The notes below the pieces were generated by a model. That model saw only the letters and a list, made by a program, of their open reading frames with translations. It was not told the DNA's origin and did not search any database. A stretch of DNA of 64,000 bases from Cytospora piceicola (Eukaryota > Ascomycota > Sordariomycetes > Diaporthales > Cytosporaceae). Shown in pieces: positions 34,655 through 44,882 of this stretch; the first letter of the stretch is position 1, and each line of letters opens with the position of its first letter. A program made the position numbers and the translations under genes. Location of the stretch: positions 496,001 to 560,000 of the forward strand of contig JALQBC010000011.1 of the NCBI GenBank assembly GCA_023375675.1. Direction: 5' to 3'.

Positions 34655-35629
34655 CGTTGATAGGGTCGTCTCCGTCAAAGTCCAGCTGAAGGCGCGTTAG
34701 GAGACGCGTCAAAGTACCTGGTTGAAGAACCTGACGGCGTGTCTGCCTGGGCAGCAAAGAGGAACCAACCTCATAACAAGCAATTAAGGAAGATCTCACA
34801 GTGAACAACAGTGGGATCACAGGACAAGACAACAGAAGTGAGTATGAACCATTCAATTATATATTAGATCGATGGAGGAGAGTCCTATGATTATTGTTGA
34901 TGGAATGACGAGTCTCAACACGCTAGAAATAAGAATAAAAAATCAGATGATGAATATCAAGGAAATGTCTCGTTGAAAAATTTATCTGGTACCCAACAAG
35001 AGCCGAAGCTGAAAACAGGCCAGAAGGTAAGGTAACGAGGTTGATCTAACCCTCCGATTTCCCCTCCAGCAAGCCATCGAAGTTGAGGCAGTCGCCAGAG
35101 TGAATACGGGGGTATATATGTTTTATGTTGTTGAAGAAGAAAGAAGGAGGAAAAGAAAGGGAAAAGGTCCAACACACGAAGTTTTGATAGATTCGCGTCT
35201 GTGGATCCGTTAATGCTGACATAAGCACAAACATCAGCTTTGGGCCAATCAAACGAAGGGCAAAATTCATGTCAGCAGGGTCCCTTTGTTACACACCCTT
35301 TGCGCAGCAGACAGCCAGGCAACCTAACTGCAAGTGCCCAGGCGCCCAGAGCTAGAACCCTTCTAGGGTCGGTGTGTGTTGCATTTATGAATTCTGCGGG
35401 GTGTGTGATCATGTACTAGTGAGGGGCAGTGGGCAGTGAATCATATCGACTAAAACCACACCAACGACAGTGACTTTATTTCCTTTATTTCTGAGCCTGT
35501 CTTAATCACGGCCCAACTTTTCGACCAACCGTCCAACTTCCGAACCAAGTCTGCCTGCCTGTCTGTCTCCGTCAGACATTACCACGATCCTCAAAAATCT
35601 ACCACACTTTCCTACCTATACAACCCAAA
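34655..35629. other. Divergent promoter region, leucine-rich gene and PDAP1-family gene
   Basis: No gene is recognised. The half nearest 34700-35260 is A/T-richer. A TCTGCCTGCCTGTCTGTCTC stretch lies in the leader of the PDAP1-family gene at about 35548-35570. Confidence 0.55.
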
Positions 35630-36550
35630 ATGGCCCGTGGAGGAGGCGCCCCTGGAACCAGCTCGCGTGGCCGAGGTGGCAAGTTCAAGAAGCCCGTTCG
35701 TGGTGGTAAGTCTTCCTTCGAATTTCTCTAGGAACGTACAGGCTGCAGAAGCTCAGGTTGCTGATCTCAATGCTCGGGCAGGTGGCAAACACTTTTCGCG
35801 TGACCTCCGACCTCTCGATGCCGACGGAAATGAGATTGACATGTGGAGCGCGGGTGGAAAGAAGAAGGACGACTCCGACGACTCCGACGACTCGTCCTCT
35901 GAGGAAGAAGACTCTGATGAGTCCGACGACGAGGCTGGCCCATCCAACACAACCGCTGAGGATGTGAGCCGTGAGGACCGCAAGAAGGAGAAGAAGGCCC
36001 GCAAGGACGCTGCTATCGCCAGGGCCAAGGCCGCCGCCATTCAGGTCGGCGACTTGCCCCCCAGCGAGTCAGAGGAGGAAGACGACGACATGCCCGCAAA
36101 CCCCAACCATTCCAAGGCCGCGCGCAAGCAGCTGCTGGCTCCTACCGAGGAAGAAGAGGTCGACAAGGCTGCCGCGGGTGTAGCAAAGATGACCGTCAAG
36201 CAGCCCCAGAGCCGTCGCGAGAGAGAGGCGTTGCAGAAGGCGCAAAACAAGGCGAAGTACGACAAGTTGCACGCGGAAGGCAAGACAGACCAGGCCCAGG
36301 CCGATCTGGGCCGTCTCAAGCTCATCCGTGAGGCCAGAGAGCTCGATAGGGCCCGCAAAGAGGTTTGTGATGCCCCATATCAACTCCTATCTCAACTTTC
36401 AACCGCTGACCAAGTCCGTGTTTCTAGGCCGAGCGTGAGGAAAGAGAGGAGCAGGACAAGACACGCCGTGCCGAGATCGAGGCCAAGGAGGCCAAGAAGC
36501 GCGAGGCAGCCCTCGGACCGGCCAAGAAGGGTAGCAAGAAGTCGAAGTAG
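35630..36550 (+). CDS. PDAP1/PAP28 (HASPP28) family phosphoprotein
   Basis: Exons 35630-35705, 35782-36362 and 36428-36550 give 259 residues. The start is Gly/Arg-rich (ARGGGAPGTSSRGRGGKFK), followed by a long Ser/Asp/Glu tract with many casein-kinase-2-like sites (DDSDDSDDSSSEEEDSDESD). The conserved HASPP28 core lies near the C-terminus: SRREREALQKAQNKAKYDKL then TDQAQADLGRLKLIREARELD. Human PDAP1 is an RNA- and PDGF-associated phosphoprotein; its role in fungi is not established. The C-terminus is Lys/Glu-rich and ends in KKGSKKSK. All joins are in phase. Confidence 0.9.
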
Positions 36551-36983
36551 GATCACGGCTTCGACGAAGTATGGAAAGGTTGGCAGAACGGAAGAAGGCC
36601 CAAGACGAGTCGGAAAATGGATCAGGAGGCGTTTACTGCTATGCTTATGGCAGATGAGCGTGGTTTTCTTTTGCTCCTTGAGAGGTGCTATAAGCATCGG
36701 CACTTTCATATACTTTCAAAACTCGATATCACAGAATAAAAATTGCGCCATCTGACCGAAAGATGCAACCCTCTCCTGACCAGACTGTTGATACTTTGAC
36801 CTAGCTCGTACACTGCCAAGTGATTAAAAGTGCAGGGACTGCCACTCCGTAATGCCCAGTACACTTATAGGAGAACATCTTCCAGATACATACCTATTTG
36901 GTAAGGCAGTAACACCATTCGTTGCGAGACTGTTAAGCCTGATCATTGCTTCAACTGGCTGCCTCATTAGGTAGCAATAACTC
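36551..36983. other. Convergent intergenic region
   Basis: 3' flanks of the PDAP1-family gene and the membrane-protein gene. Nothing else is recognised. Confidence 0.6.
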
Positions 36984-38030
36984 CTAGATGCTCTCAATGC
37001 TATCCGACCCGACACTATCCTTCCAGAACTGATCGAAATCAATACCCTGCTCATCAAAAAGTTCCCTAATTTTCTTAGCCACTTCGACCTGCTTCTCAGC
37101 ACCAAATCCGCCCGGCTGTGAAGACTCGAACTGGACAATCTCGATCCAGCGGTAGAACAAATCCTCCTTGCCAACAGCTGCAAGCGCGTCCCGGAACGCA
37201 AACACTTGTGTCCGGCGGCTATCATCCTGCTCGTCATCGGCCGCCCCGTTCTCCAGGCATACCCAACCGTAATCTTCATGATGCATCAATACCGCCAGCC
37301 TGAACGCCTCGATCTTGATGGCCTTGTCGTCCACCAACTTGGTCGCCTCGATCATAGCGTTCCAGTCGAGGTCCCACTCGTTGTTCATGGTCAGGTAGCC
37401 TGTCTTCTCGTTCAGCAACATGGGCGACGTCGCCTGGCCGATGGTCGATATGAGCAAGCTCTTTGCCTGGAAGTCCTCGCCCTTGACGGCCTCGCGGACC
37501 TTGCCGTCCCAGGTGGGCCGGCTGCGGCGGACATAGATCTCCTTCTCCCTGAAGCGGACGTTCCACCGCCACTGCACGGGGCTGCCGTGCTTGCCGCTGT
37601 AGCAGAACTCCACGGGCCACGGCCAGACGAAGACCACCAGGAGGAAGTCCAGCAGGAAGGTGAAGGCGCGGCGCACGACGATCCATCCGATGGCCCGCCA
37701 GGAGGACGAGGAGGCGGCGACGGTGGTGTCGTTGTCGTAGCCCAGCCCGGAGGTGAGGAGGGCGAAGTACCATGGGGCTATGTAGTTGAGGCGCCAGAGG
37801 AAGAGGGCGACGAGGGCGAGGTTGAGCGCCACGGGGACCAGGAAGATCTTGCGCTTGAAGTCCTTGGGTTTCCTGTCGACGTGGGTTATGTAGACATGTT
37901 TCGGTGAGAGGGCCGGGAGGAAGGGCTGGAGGACCTCCGGGCAGCGCTTGAATGGTGCAGGAGGCTCTGTGGATGACGAGGGTGTTGATGAGATTTTGGG
38001 TTTCCTTGACTGGGCTTTCTTGGGGGGCAT
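36984..38030 (-). CDS. Unrecognised membrane protein
   Basis: Single exon, 348 residues from ATG 38030 (MPPKKAQSRKPK). I do not recognise a named family. A basic, Ser/Pro-rich N-terminus is followed by a hydrophobic segment at about residues 62-80 (possibly continuing to 95) and a second at about 118-141 (FTFLLDFLLVVFVWPWPVEF). The rest is a soluble domain with regular Trp and acidic residues (FREKEIYVRRSRPTWDGKVR, GYLTMNNEWDLDWNAMIEAT, and RWIEIVQFESSQPGGFG). It looks conserved rather than random: no low complexity, steady codon use. A divergent promoter of 454 bases is shared with IFM1. An ER or mitochondrial location is possible but not shown. Confidence 0.8.
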   Translation of the reverse strand: MPPKKAQSRKPKISSTPSSSTEPPAPFKRCPEVLQPFLPALSPKHVYITHVDRKPKDFKRKIFLVPVALNLALVALFLWRLNYIAPWYFALLTSGLGYDNDTTVAASSSSWRAIGWIVVRRAFTFLLDFLLVVFVWPWPVEFCYSGKHGSPVQWRWNVRFREKEIYVRRSRPTWDGKVREAVKGEDFQAKSLLISTIGQATSPMLLNEKTGYLTMNNEWDLDWNAMIEATKLVDDKAIKIEAFRLAVLMHHEDYGWVCLENGAADDEQDDSRRTQVFAFRDALAAVGKEDLFYRWIEIVQFESSQPGGFGAEKQVEVAKKIRELFDEQGIDFDQFWKDSVGSDSIESI

Positions 38031-38484
38031 GATGGCGGTTATGATTGCTCTTTGCGACCCAGACTCAATTGCCGTAGAATATGACTTTGAGGTCCGGAGA
38101 ACTATTGAGAATCGCAAAAGGACAGTGATGAGATGGAGCCGCAAGAGCTGTCTTATGCAATTTTGAGGAGCCCCTGGACTACAGGTACTTATTACTGGAC
38201 CCCTGACGACAGCTTCTGCTGGCCAGAGCTTCTGCTTGCCTGCCGACCCACCCGTCGGTTCCTTAGCCGGCCAGTACTTTAGGGATACATAGCTTAAGTC
38301 GCACTCACTCTACAATAAAGAGTACCGATCAAGTATTCAAGCTCTGGATGTTCCTCCGCCGAGAAGCTCCATCAAAAAATAGCCGTCGCATCTGATCTCA
38401 TCGGATTCCGCAACAGCAATTATAGCTACCTTGAGGATCAATGGCACCGGAACAGAGGCCATTATCCTCTATCTTAACTCGACC
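38031..38484. other. Divergent promoter region of the membrane-protein gene and IFM1
   Basis: No gene, RNA or clear control motif is recognised. Confidence 0.55.
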
Positions 38485-41400
38485 ATGTTGAGAAGTCAGG
38501 TCCAGGTTTGTTTGGCCTCTTATGCTATGACTGCTTGAAGAACAGGAATGCTAATACTAAACCACCAATGAATATAGAGGCAAGGCAGCTTCTACGTCTG
38601 CGCCTCATGTCGCAGGCAACACCAGCAGAACCTGGCGCAACTGCGATCTAACGGCCGCATACCGGGCTCCGCACCACTATCGACATCGCGACTACTATCT
38701 TCCACCCTCCTTTCACCTTCGAGGCGCCCGGGCTCGAGGAAAACACCAAATCATGCTCTCCCCACCAGCCACGACGATGGCTGCTCCCCGCAGTCGACCA
38801 TGACGGCGCGGATAGACGTCCGGAACTACAGCTCATATGGCAAGTTTGGCTCGGGCACACTTCCTGGACAATCCAATGCCGAATGGGCAAAGGGCGGCTC
38901 AACAATACCTGGAACTACAGGCTCGACGTCTTCTTGGGGAGGGGGGATGAGAGCGGGGAAGGTACAACCGGCCCAAGGGACGTCTGCATGGGGCTCCAAG
39001 GCAAACGGTGCCGGTATACAGCCTGCAAAGGGCACTTCGATACCGCCTCCAGCACAACATACTACTGCTTCGGGCGGCGTCTCGAGCCAGCAAAGCGCCA
39101 CACCCGCGCAGTCCACGACAGGTCAAGACCCTGCAGCCTGGGTTGGGAGGGCAAACACAATGGCGCATCAGCAACGGGATAGTACTGAACATGCCACCCC
39201 GAAACCAACGACTTCAACACCTGCGCAATCTGGTGTACCGGAGACTACGAGTGCTTGGACTCAGAAGACACCGACTCATACTCAGTCCCCAGCAGTGCAG
39301 TCCAACGATCCAGGAGCTACAGCTTCCCGAATCCAGATGACTCCAGCTCATACGCAATCCCCGGCGGTCCCGGCTGGCGGTGTGAAGGAGAGCCAGACAC
39401 CAGCGCAAGTGATCCCCGAAGTCAGTGCCGTCCCCAACCGGAGCAATGCAACACCAGCACATCCTACGACATCCGGGGGCGCAAGCCCTAATAGCAGTGG
39501 ACCGACGACTCCAGCCATAGCAAATAATACTCCCTGGGGTACAGGTGCATCGAAAGCGTTCAAGCGCACTTCTGGGGTCCCAACGATTCCTGGGAAAAGC
39601 ACGCTGGGTCAAAAAAGCGTCTTTGATACCGGCTTGCTACCCCACGAGAAGCTGGCTATACGAGGAGCACAGAAGCCAAAACCTCCACCGCCTCCACCAT
39701 CCCCACCCCCCCGTGCCCCTGAGACGCAGCCCAGGAGACAAACCTCAGGGCTTGATGATCAAGACTTCTCTAGGAAGGCACCTATGAGAAACACACCCGC
39801 CCATCCGCCGCCTCTGCCTCCAGGAGCCGAGTTCCCACAGCTGCGTCGAAAATGGCCAAAAGTTGATGAGTTCGAGGCTTTAAGCCCATTCAATTTACCT
39901 CCCAAAGGCACTTCCAAGCAGGAGAAAGCCGTCCCGCCCGCAGCTGAGTCCTCGCCTGCACCTGCCTACGACCGACCAATGCGAAAGCAACCGTCTGGAA
40001 TACCCAAGTCCGATCGCTATCCCACTTGGGGCAAGCATTCAGACCTCGGGGCTGTAGCGCCGCAGCCGGCGGACCCTCTTAAGAATTCCAAGATGGGCAG
40101 TTCCCGGGGTCTTGGAGAGATAGTCCCAGACCCGGTAGAAGCTGTCGCGGGCATATCAGTAAAACAGAGCCCTCAAGGTCGATCTCAGCCAGAAAAAGGA
40201 GTCATGTCACAAGCGGCAGGAATTCAGAACCCTCCGGTGCCGTCAGAACCAGCAAGTGATTTACTCGCAATGCAAAACGCTGTAGACGCCCAAGAATCTG
40301 GGAACGGAGCCACTGCGCCTGTTGTGGGAGATGATTGGGGACTTTTGGAGAGTGACCTGACTCCTCCTGAGCAGATCCATGCAGAAAAGCGCCGTGAAGG
40401 CGACCGGAAGCACCCAGTACACCGAGAGCAAGTGTGGGAGGAGCGCCCTCGCGACATCAGAGACACGGGATCTGATAGGGGTGTGGACAGCCGCGGTAGA
40501 GGCCGAGTTTCTGCTGCCACTCCGGGCAAGCCGAAAAAGAGGTCCAGTAACCGGAGGGACGACTATGACGAGGACGTTGATTCTGGATTTGACTACGAAG
40601 CGTACCGGATGCGGAAGGAGGAGGCCAGACGGCGAAAGGAAGAAAAGAAGGCTGCCAAGGAGGCGCTGGCTCCAAAGACAATTTTGCTGCCAGAGTACAT
40701 CGCTATTTATGACCTTGCAGAGGCACTCGGTGTCAGGCCACAGCAGTTTTTGGAGGATCTGAGCGAGCTTGGGTTCGAAAACATCTTGAGCGACAGCGTT
40801 ATGACGGGCGAGACCGCGGCCCTGGTTGCAGCTGAATATGGGTTCGACCCAACTGTTGACGCAGGCGATGAGGACGATCTGAGGCCGCGACCGACACTCG
40901 AGGACCCATCAGAATTGCCTCCTCGCCCACCCATTGTGACCATCATGGGACACGTCGATCACGGCAAGACGACTATGCTCGACTGGCTTCGCAAGTCATC
41001 CGTCGCTGCACAGGAACACGGCGGCATTACGCAGCACATCGGTGCTTTCTCTGTCCGGCTCTCTTCAGGAAAGGTCATCACTTTCCTAGATACCCCTGGC
41101 CACGCTGCTTTCTTGAGCATGCGCCAGCGCGGTGCCAATGTCACCGACATAGTCATTCTAGTGGTGGCCGTGGACGACAGCGTGAAACCTCAGACACTCG
41201 AGGCCCTGAAGCATGCGCAAAATGCCAAGGTACCCATCATCGTGGCCATTAACAAGGTCGACAAAGATCCTTCAGGTATAGACCAGGTCAAGCAGGACCT
41301 GGGAGCCAATGGGGTTGAGATTGAGGACTTTGGCGGCGACGTTCAAGTCGTCGCTGTGAGCGGCAAGACGGGCCAGGGCATGAAAGATCTAGAGGAAAGC

Positions 41401-42597
41401 ATCCTGACCCTCTCCGAGATACTTGACGTGCGCGCCGAGACCGACGGCATGGCTGAGGGGTGGATCCTCGAGGCAAGCGTCAAGAAACACCACGGCAAGG
41501 CCGCCACTGTGCTGGTCAAGCGGGGCACGATGCGCGTCGGTGACCTGGTTGTCGCCGGAACGACCTATGCCAGGGTCAGGATGATGAGAAACGAAGCCGG
41601 CGTGGCGGTCCAGGAGGCCGGCCCGGGCACACCCGTTGAGGTCTTCGGGTGGAGAGACTCCCCGATGGCTGGTGACATGGTCCTGCAGGCGCCGGATGAG
41701 GACCGGGCACAAGCTGCGGTCAGCTATCGTCAGGAAGCCGCGGACCGGGACAAGGCCGCGGCGCAGAAGGGCGAGGAGGAGGTGAGGGACCGTGAGAAGG
41801 CGGAACAGGAGGCGCTGGAGAAGATGATGGAGGAAGGGGGCGAGGAGGCCCTGGATGAGACGGAGCAGCCGGGGACCAAGATCATCAACACCATCATCAG
41901 GGGCGACGTGATGGGCTCGGTGGAGGCGGTCTGCACCGCCGTCATGGAGATCGGCAACAACGAGGTGCGCCCCCGCATCCTGCGGTCCTCGCCGGGCCAG
42001 ATCGCCGAGTCGGACATCGACCTCGCGGCGGCCGCCAAGGCGTGCATCATCAACTTCAACAGCCCGATCCCGGGCGGCATCAGGCGCAAGGCTGAGGACC
42101 AGGGCGTCCAGATCCTGGACCACGCCATCATCTACGCCCTCGTCGACGACGTCAAGCAGCTGCTGTCGCAGCAGCTCGCGCCCATCACCAGCCAGAGGGT
42201 CCTGGCCGAGGCCGAGGTCCTGGAGGTGTTTGCCATCAACGTCAAGAAGCGCATACACAGGAACGTTGCCGGCGTGAGGGTGAGGACCGGCGTGATCACG
42301 AGGGGTGGGCTGTACAGGGTGATGCGGGATGGAGAGAAGATGCACGATGGTAAGTCAACGCCCCCCTCCTTCTGTCTCTTTCCTCGTCGCGGGTTCCCGC
42401 GTGAGTGAGGGTTGGCTTCTTACTGACTGACCCCTTTTGATATAGGCAAACTAGATACCCTCAAGCAAGGCAAGAAGGACGCGAGCGAGATGAGGAAAGG
42501 CACGGAGTGCGGCTTGTCGTTTGAGGAGTACGAAGACTTCAAGGCAGGCGATATTATCCAGCTTTATGAGGAGATAACGGAGAAGAGGTACCTATAG
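38485..42597 (+). CDS. IFM1: Mitochondrial translation initiation factor IF-2, long N-terminus
   Basis: GTPase that brings initiator tRNA to the mitochondrial ribosome. Exons 38485-38505, 38578-42349 and 42446-42597 give 1314 residues. The first exon codes only seven residues; with exon 2 it forms an Arg/Ser/Gln-rich mitochondrial presequence. Residues about 100-700 are disordered, rich in Thr, Pro, Ser, Gln and Ala, with repeated HTQSPAV blocks. An IF2-N-like domain follows ([20 protein letters not shown]). The G domain starts near residue 790 with G1 GHVDHGKT (about 798-805), G2 GGITQHIG, G3 DTPGH and G4 NKVD. Domain II and the C-terminal initiator-binding part follow, ending EEITEKRYL. The family is certain; the length is unusual, since yeast and human mtIF2 are about half as long. 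Confidence 0.94.
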
Positions 42598-42852
42598 GCA
42601 TAAAAAGGCGATCTCTGTTTTGGATGTACGATAGTTTGGCGAAACTGCCATAAATAGACCTCAAGGGCAAAGCCCCCCTCGCCTCTTGAGGGCTGGGTGC
42701 TTTCTTGTATGAACATCACAAATACCACATGTACGAATTTATTTGTACAAATTACACACTTGGAACCTGGAAAGGGATGAATGTTGGGGCTGGCTGGCTA
42801 GTTATATTGGGAAGGTGTAAGACAGCATGTCCTGTAAAATCCATCCAAAGCA

Positions 42853-44112
42853 TCACCACCGTTTCGGTGCTGATATTTCACTCGACATGAATGTCCTCGA
42901 CGTGATGGTCTGTTGCGACCTCTCCTTCTCCAGCTTGGCAAGTCCCATCCTGTCTGTCATGGGCGTCGCGGCTATGATGTTGTCAAACTCGTCGTCCTCT
43001 TCTTCGCCGTTGTCAGAATCGGGCTCGGCGTCCGAGTCCACCTTCAGCTTCTGTTTCTGCTGCTGCTGCTGTGTTTGCTGTGGTCTCGGTATCGTCTCCA
43101 CCGGCTTCTTGTCCTCCGCGTCCTTGGGGTTCGCGAACGGTTTCGACGCCAGGACCTTCCTTCTTATCTCCTCCATGGCGGCGTCCTCGTCGTCGCTCTC
43201 GTCTGTTATGTCGAAGGGGTCCTTGTCTACTTGAGGCTGTTTCAGCTTCGGCTCCGGCTTCTTGCCGAGGTAGATGCCATCCACACTGCCCTCGTCGTCG
43301 TCGTCCTCGCCTTCCTCGCCGCTCTCTTCGTCGTCGTCGTCATCATCCTCATCATCCTCCTCGTCATCTGTGTCCGGGATCACCCGTCGGTTGGTATTCC
43401 CGGTCGTCCACATATCATCACCAGAGCCCTCCTCCCGGTTGTCGGCGTACTCCTTCTCCAGCCTCTCCATCCACTCCTCCTCGGCCTTCTTGACACCCTT
43501 CTCATCCTCACACTCGGCATACCTCCTCAGCAGCTGGGCGTTGATCTTCAGGAACGCCTTGCCGTACCCGAACGGCTCGAGCACCTGCTCGGCCCAGTCC
43601 AGGTGGCCGCAGATGGCGAAGGCGGCCGCGAGGGCCTCGGCGCAGTTGAGGCGCCAGGGCTTGCCGTAGTTGACGGTGTTGGCGGCGACCAGGTAGGGCA
43701 GCAGGCGCTCGCAGCGGCCGCCGACCTTGCCCCACTGGACCTCCCCGGTGCGCGCCCACGAGCACTCGACGACGGCGGCGCCGTAGGCGTCCATGAGCTC
43801 CCTGTCGGCCGGCGAGACGACGTGCTTCCCGTTCGGGGTGATGATGACGCCGCTGTGGCGCTGGCCCAGGTGCAGCTCGCGCATCAGCCCGGCCCGCATC
43901 AGCTTCTTGCCCGAGCACCGCTTCGGGTCGCAGTGGCCCAGGTCCCAGCAGGCGGCCTTGAAGACCGGGCGGCCCGTGGTGGTGTTGGTGGCGGTGGAGG
44001 AGGAGGGGTCGCCTTGTTGGTCGTTGTCGTTCTGTTGTCGCCGCTTGGCGGCGTCTTTGGGGTGGACCGAGAAGGTCTTCTTGCTTCGGGGGTCTTTCTT
44101 GTGGCGGACCAT
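42853..44112 (-). CDS. TSR3: 18S rRNA aminocarboxypropyltransferase Tsr3
   Basis: Tsr3 transfers the aminocarboxypropyl group of S-adenosylmethionine to a modified uridine in 18S rRNA late in 40S subunit maturation. Single exon, 419 residues. The Lys/Arg-rich N-terminus is followed by the RLI-like/Tsr3 fold at about residues 50-215: AACWDLGHCDPKRCSGKKL, then MDAYGAAVVECSWAR, LLPYLVAANTVNYGKPWRLN and AEALAAAFAICGHLDWAEQ. After residue 230 comes a Glu/Asp-rich disordered tail of about 190 residues with a poly-acid run, common in filamentous-fungal Tsr3 and absent from archaeal ones. It is divergent from the GGA gene. Confidence 0.95.
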   Translation of the reverse strand: MVRHKKDPRSKKTFSVHPKDAAKRRQQNDNDQQGDPSSSTATNTTTGRPVFKAACWDLGHCDPKRCSGKKLMRAGLMRELHLGQRHSGVIITPNGKHVVSPADRELMDAYGAAVVECSWARTGEVQWGKVGGRCERLLPYLVAANTVNYGKPWRLNCAEALAAAFAICGHLDWAEQVLEPFGYGKAFLKINAQLLRRYAECEDEKGVKKAEEEWMERLEKEYADNREEGSGDDMWTTGNTNRRVIPDTDDEEDDEDDDDDDEESGEEGEDDDDEGSVDGIYLGKKPEPKLKQPQVDKDPFDITDESDDEDAAMEEIRRKVLASKPFANPKDAEDKKPVETIPRPQQTQQQQQKQKLKVDSDAEPDSDNGEEEDDEFDNIIAATPMTDRMGLAKLEKERSQQTITSRTFMSSEISAPKRW

Positions 44113-44882
44113 CTTGAATGGCTGTTTGGGGTTATCTGTTGGGTTCGTTTCGGTTGTTGATATAATTCTCTGCTAGTACTGTTGTGGTGGTTTGGGTTGT
44201 ATAACACAGACAGTAAAGGAATCAGGAATCGGCTAGATCCGGCGTCCCATGAACTTTTTGGATGGTTTGGAGGGGCAATTACGAATTGACGCCGCCCCCA
44301 AAACATTTACTGTGTAGATAAGCCTTTTTCGCACCAGCCCATCAGCCCACCTTCCCTATCGCAATATCGGGTTAGCGGTGCCGAGACCTCGGGAGCTTTG
44401 CTTACAGTAGCGGCAGCAGTAAGCAGTAGCAGTAGCAGCAGCAGTAAGCAGTAAGCAAGCAGCACGGTAGCAGTACGGCACGGTAGTCTACGTAGCTGCT
44501 TGGCAGGCTGGTCATTGCCCTCTCTCCGAACCAACGACCACCCCCCCCCCTTCAATAAGAGTGGCCAGATTGGAAGCCAGGCCTCGGATGTCCAACAAGC
44601 GTAAGCTTGGTCGATCCATGGTTGCGACCTGAACGTTAATTTCTCAATTTATCTTCTGTTCTTCTGTGTACTGGAAACCTCAGCTGTACCTTGTTCCACC
44701 TCATAACCCCCTTCTTTCTGGCAAGCGAACGGCCGAGACGACATCAAGTCTGCAATTTGTCATTGGAGGCCGCATTAGTTGTTGTTGGTCGTCAAACAAC
44801 GTCGCAGAGGAAGGGAAGGTCATTGCAGAAGGGAAAACCCACCACAACAACTCTTCGATAACAGCAACTTGCGCTTCTCACG
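44113..44882. other. Divergent promoter region of TSR3 and the GGA gene
   Basis: Contains an imperfect AGC/AGT repeat at 44406-44480 and a run of ten or more C residues at about 44541. No other gene is recognised. Confidence 0.6.
44406..44480. repeat. Imperfect CAG/TAG trinucleotide repeat
   Basis: GCAGTAGCAGTAGCAGCAGC with inserted AAGCAGTAAGC variants, about 75 bases in the TSR3/GGA promoter region. Confidence 0.8.

Noticed and set aside
42913..44160. 415-codon open frame antisense to TSR3
   Set aside because: Leu/Val/Arg-rich mirror of the acidic TSR3 tail, with no family likeness.
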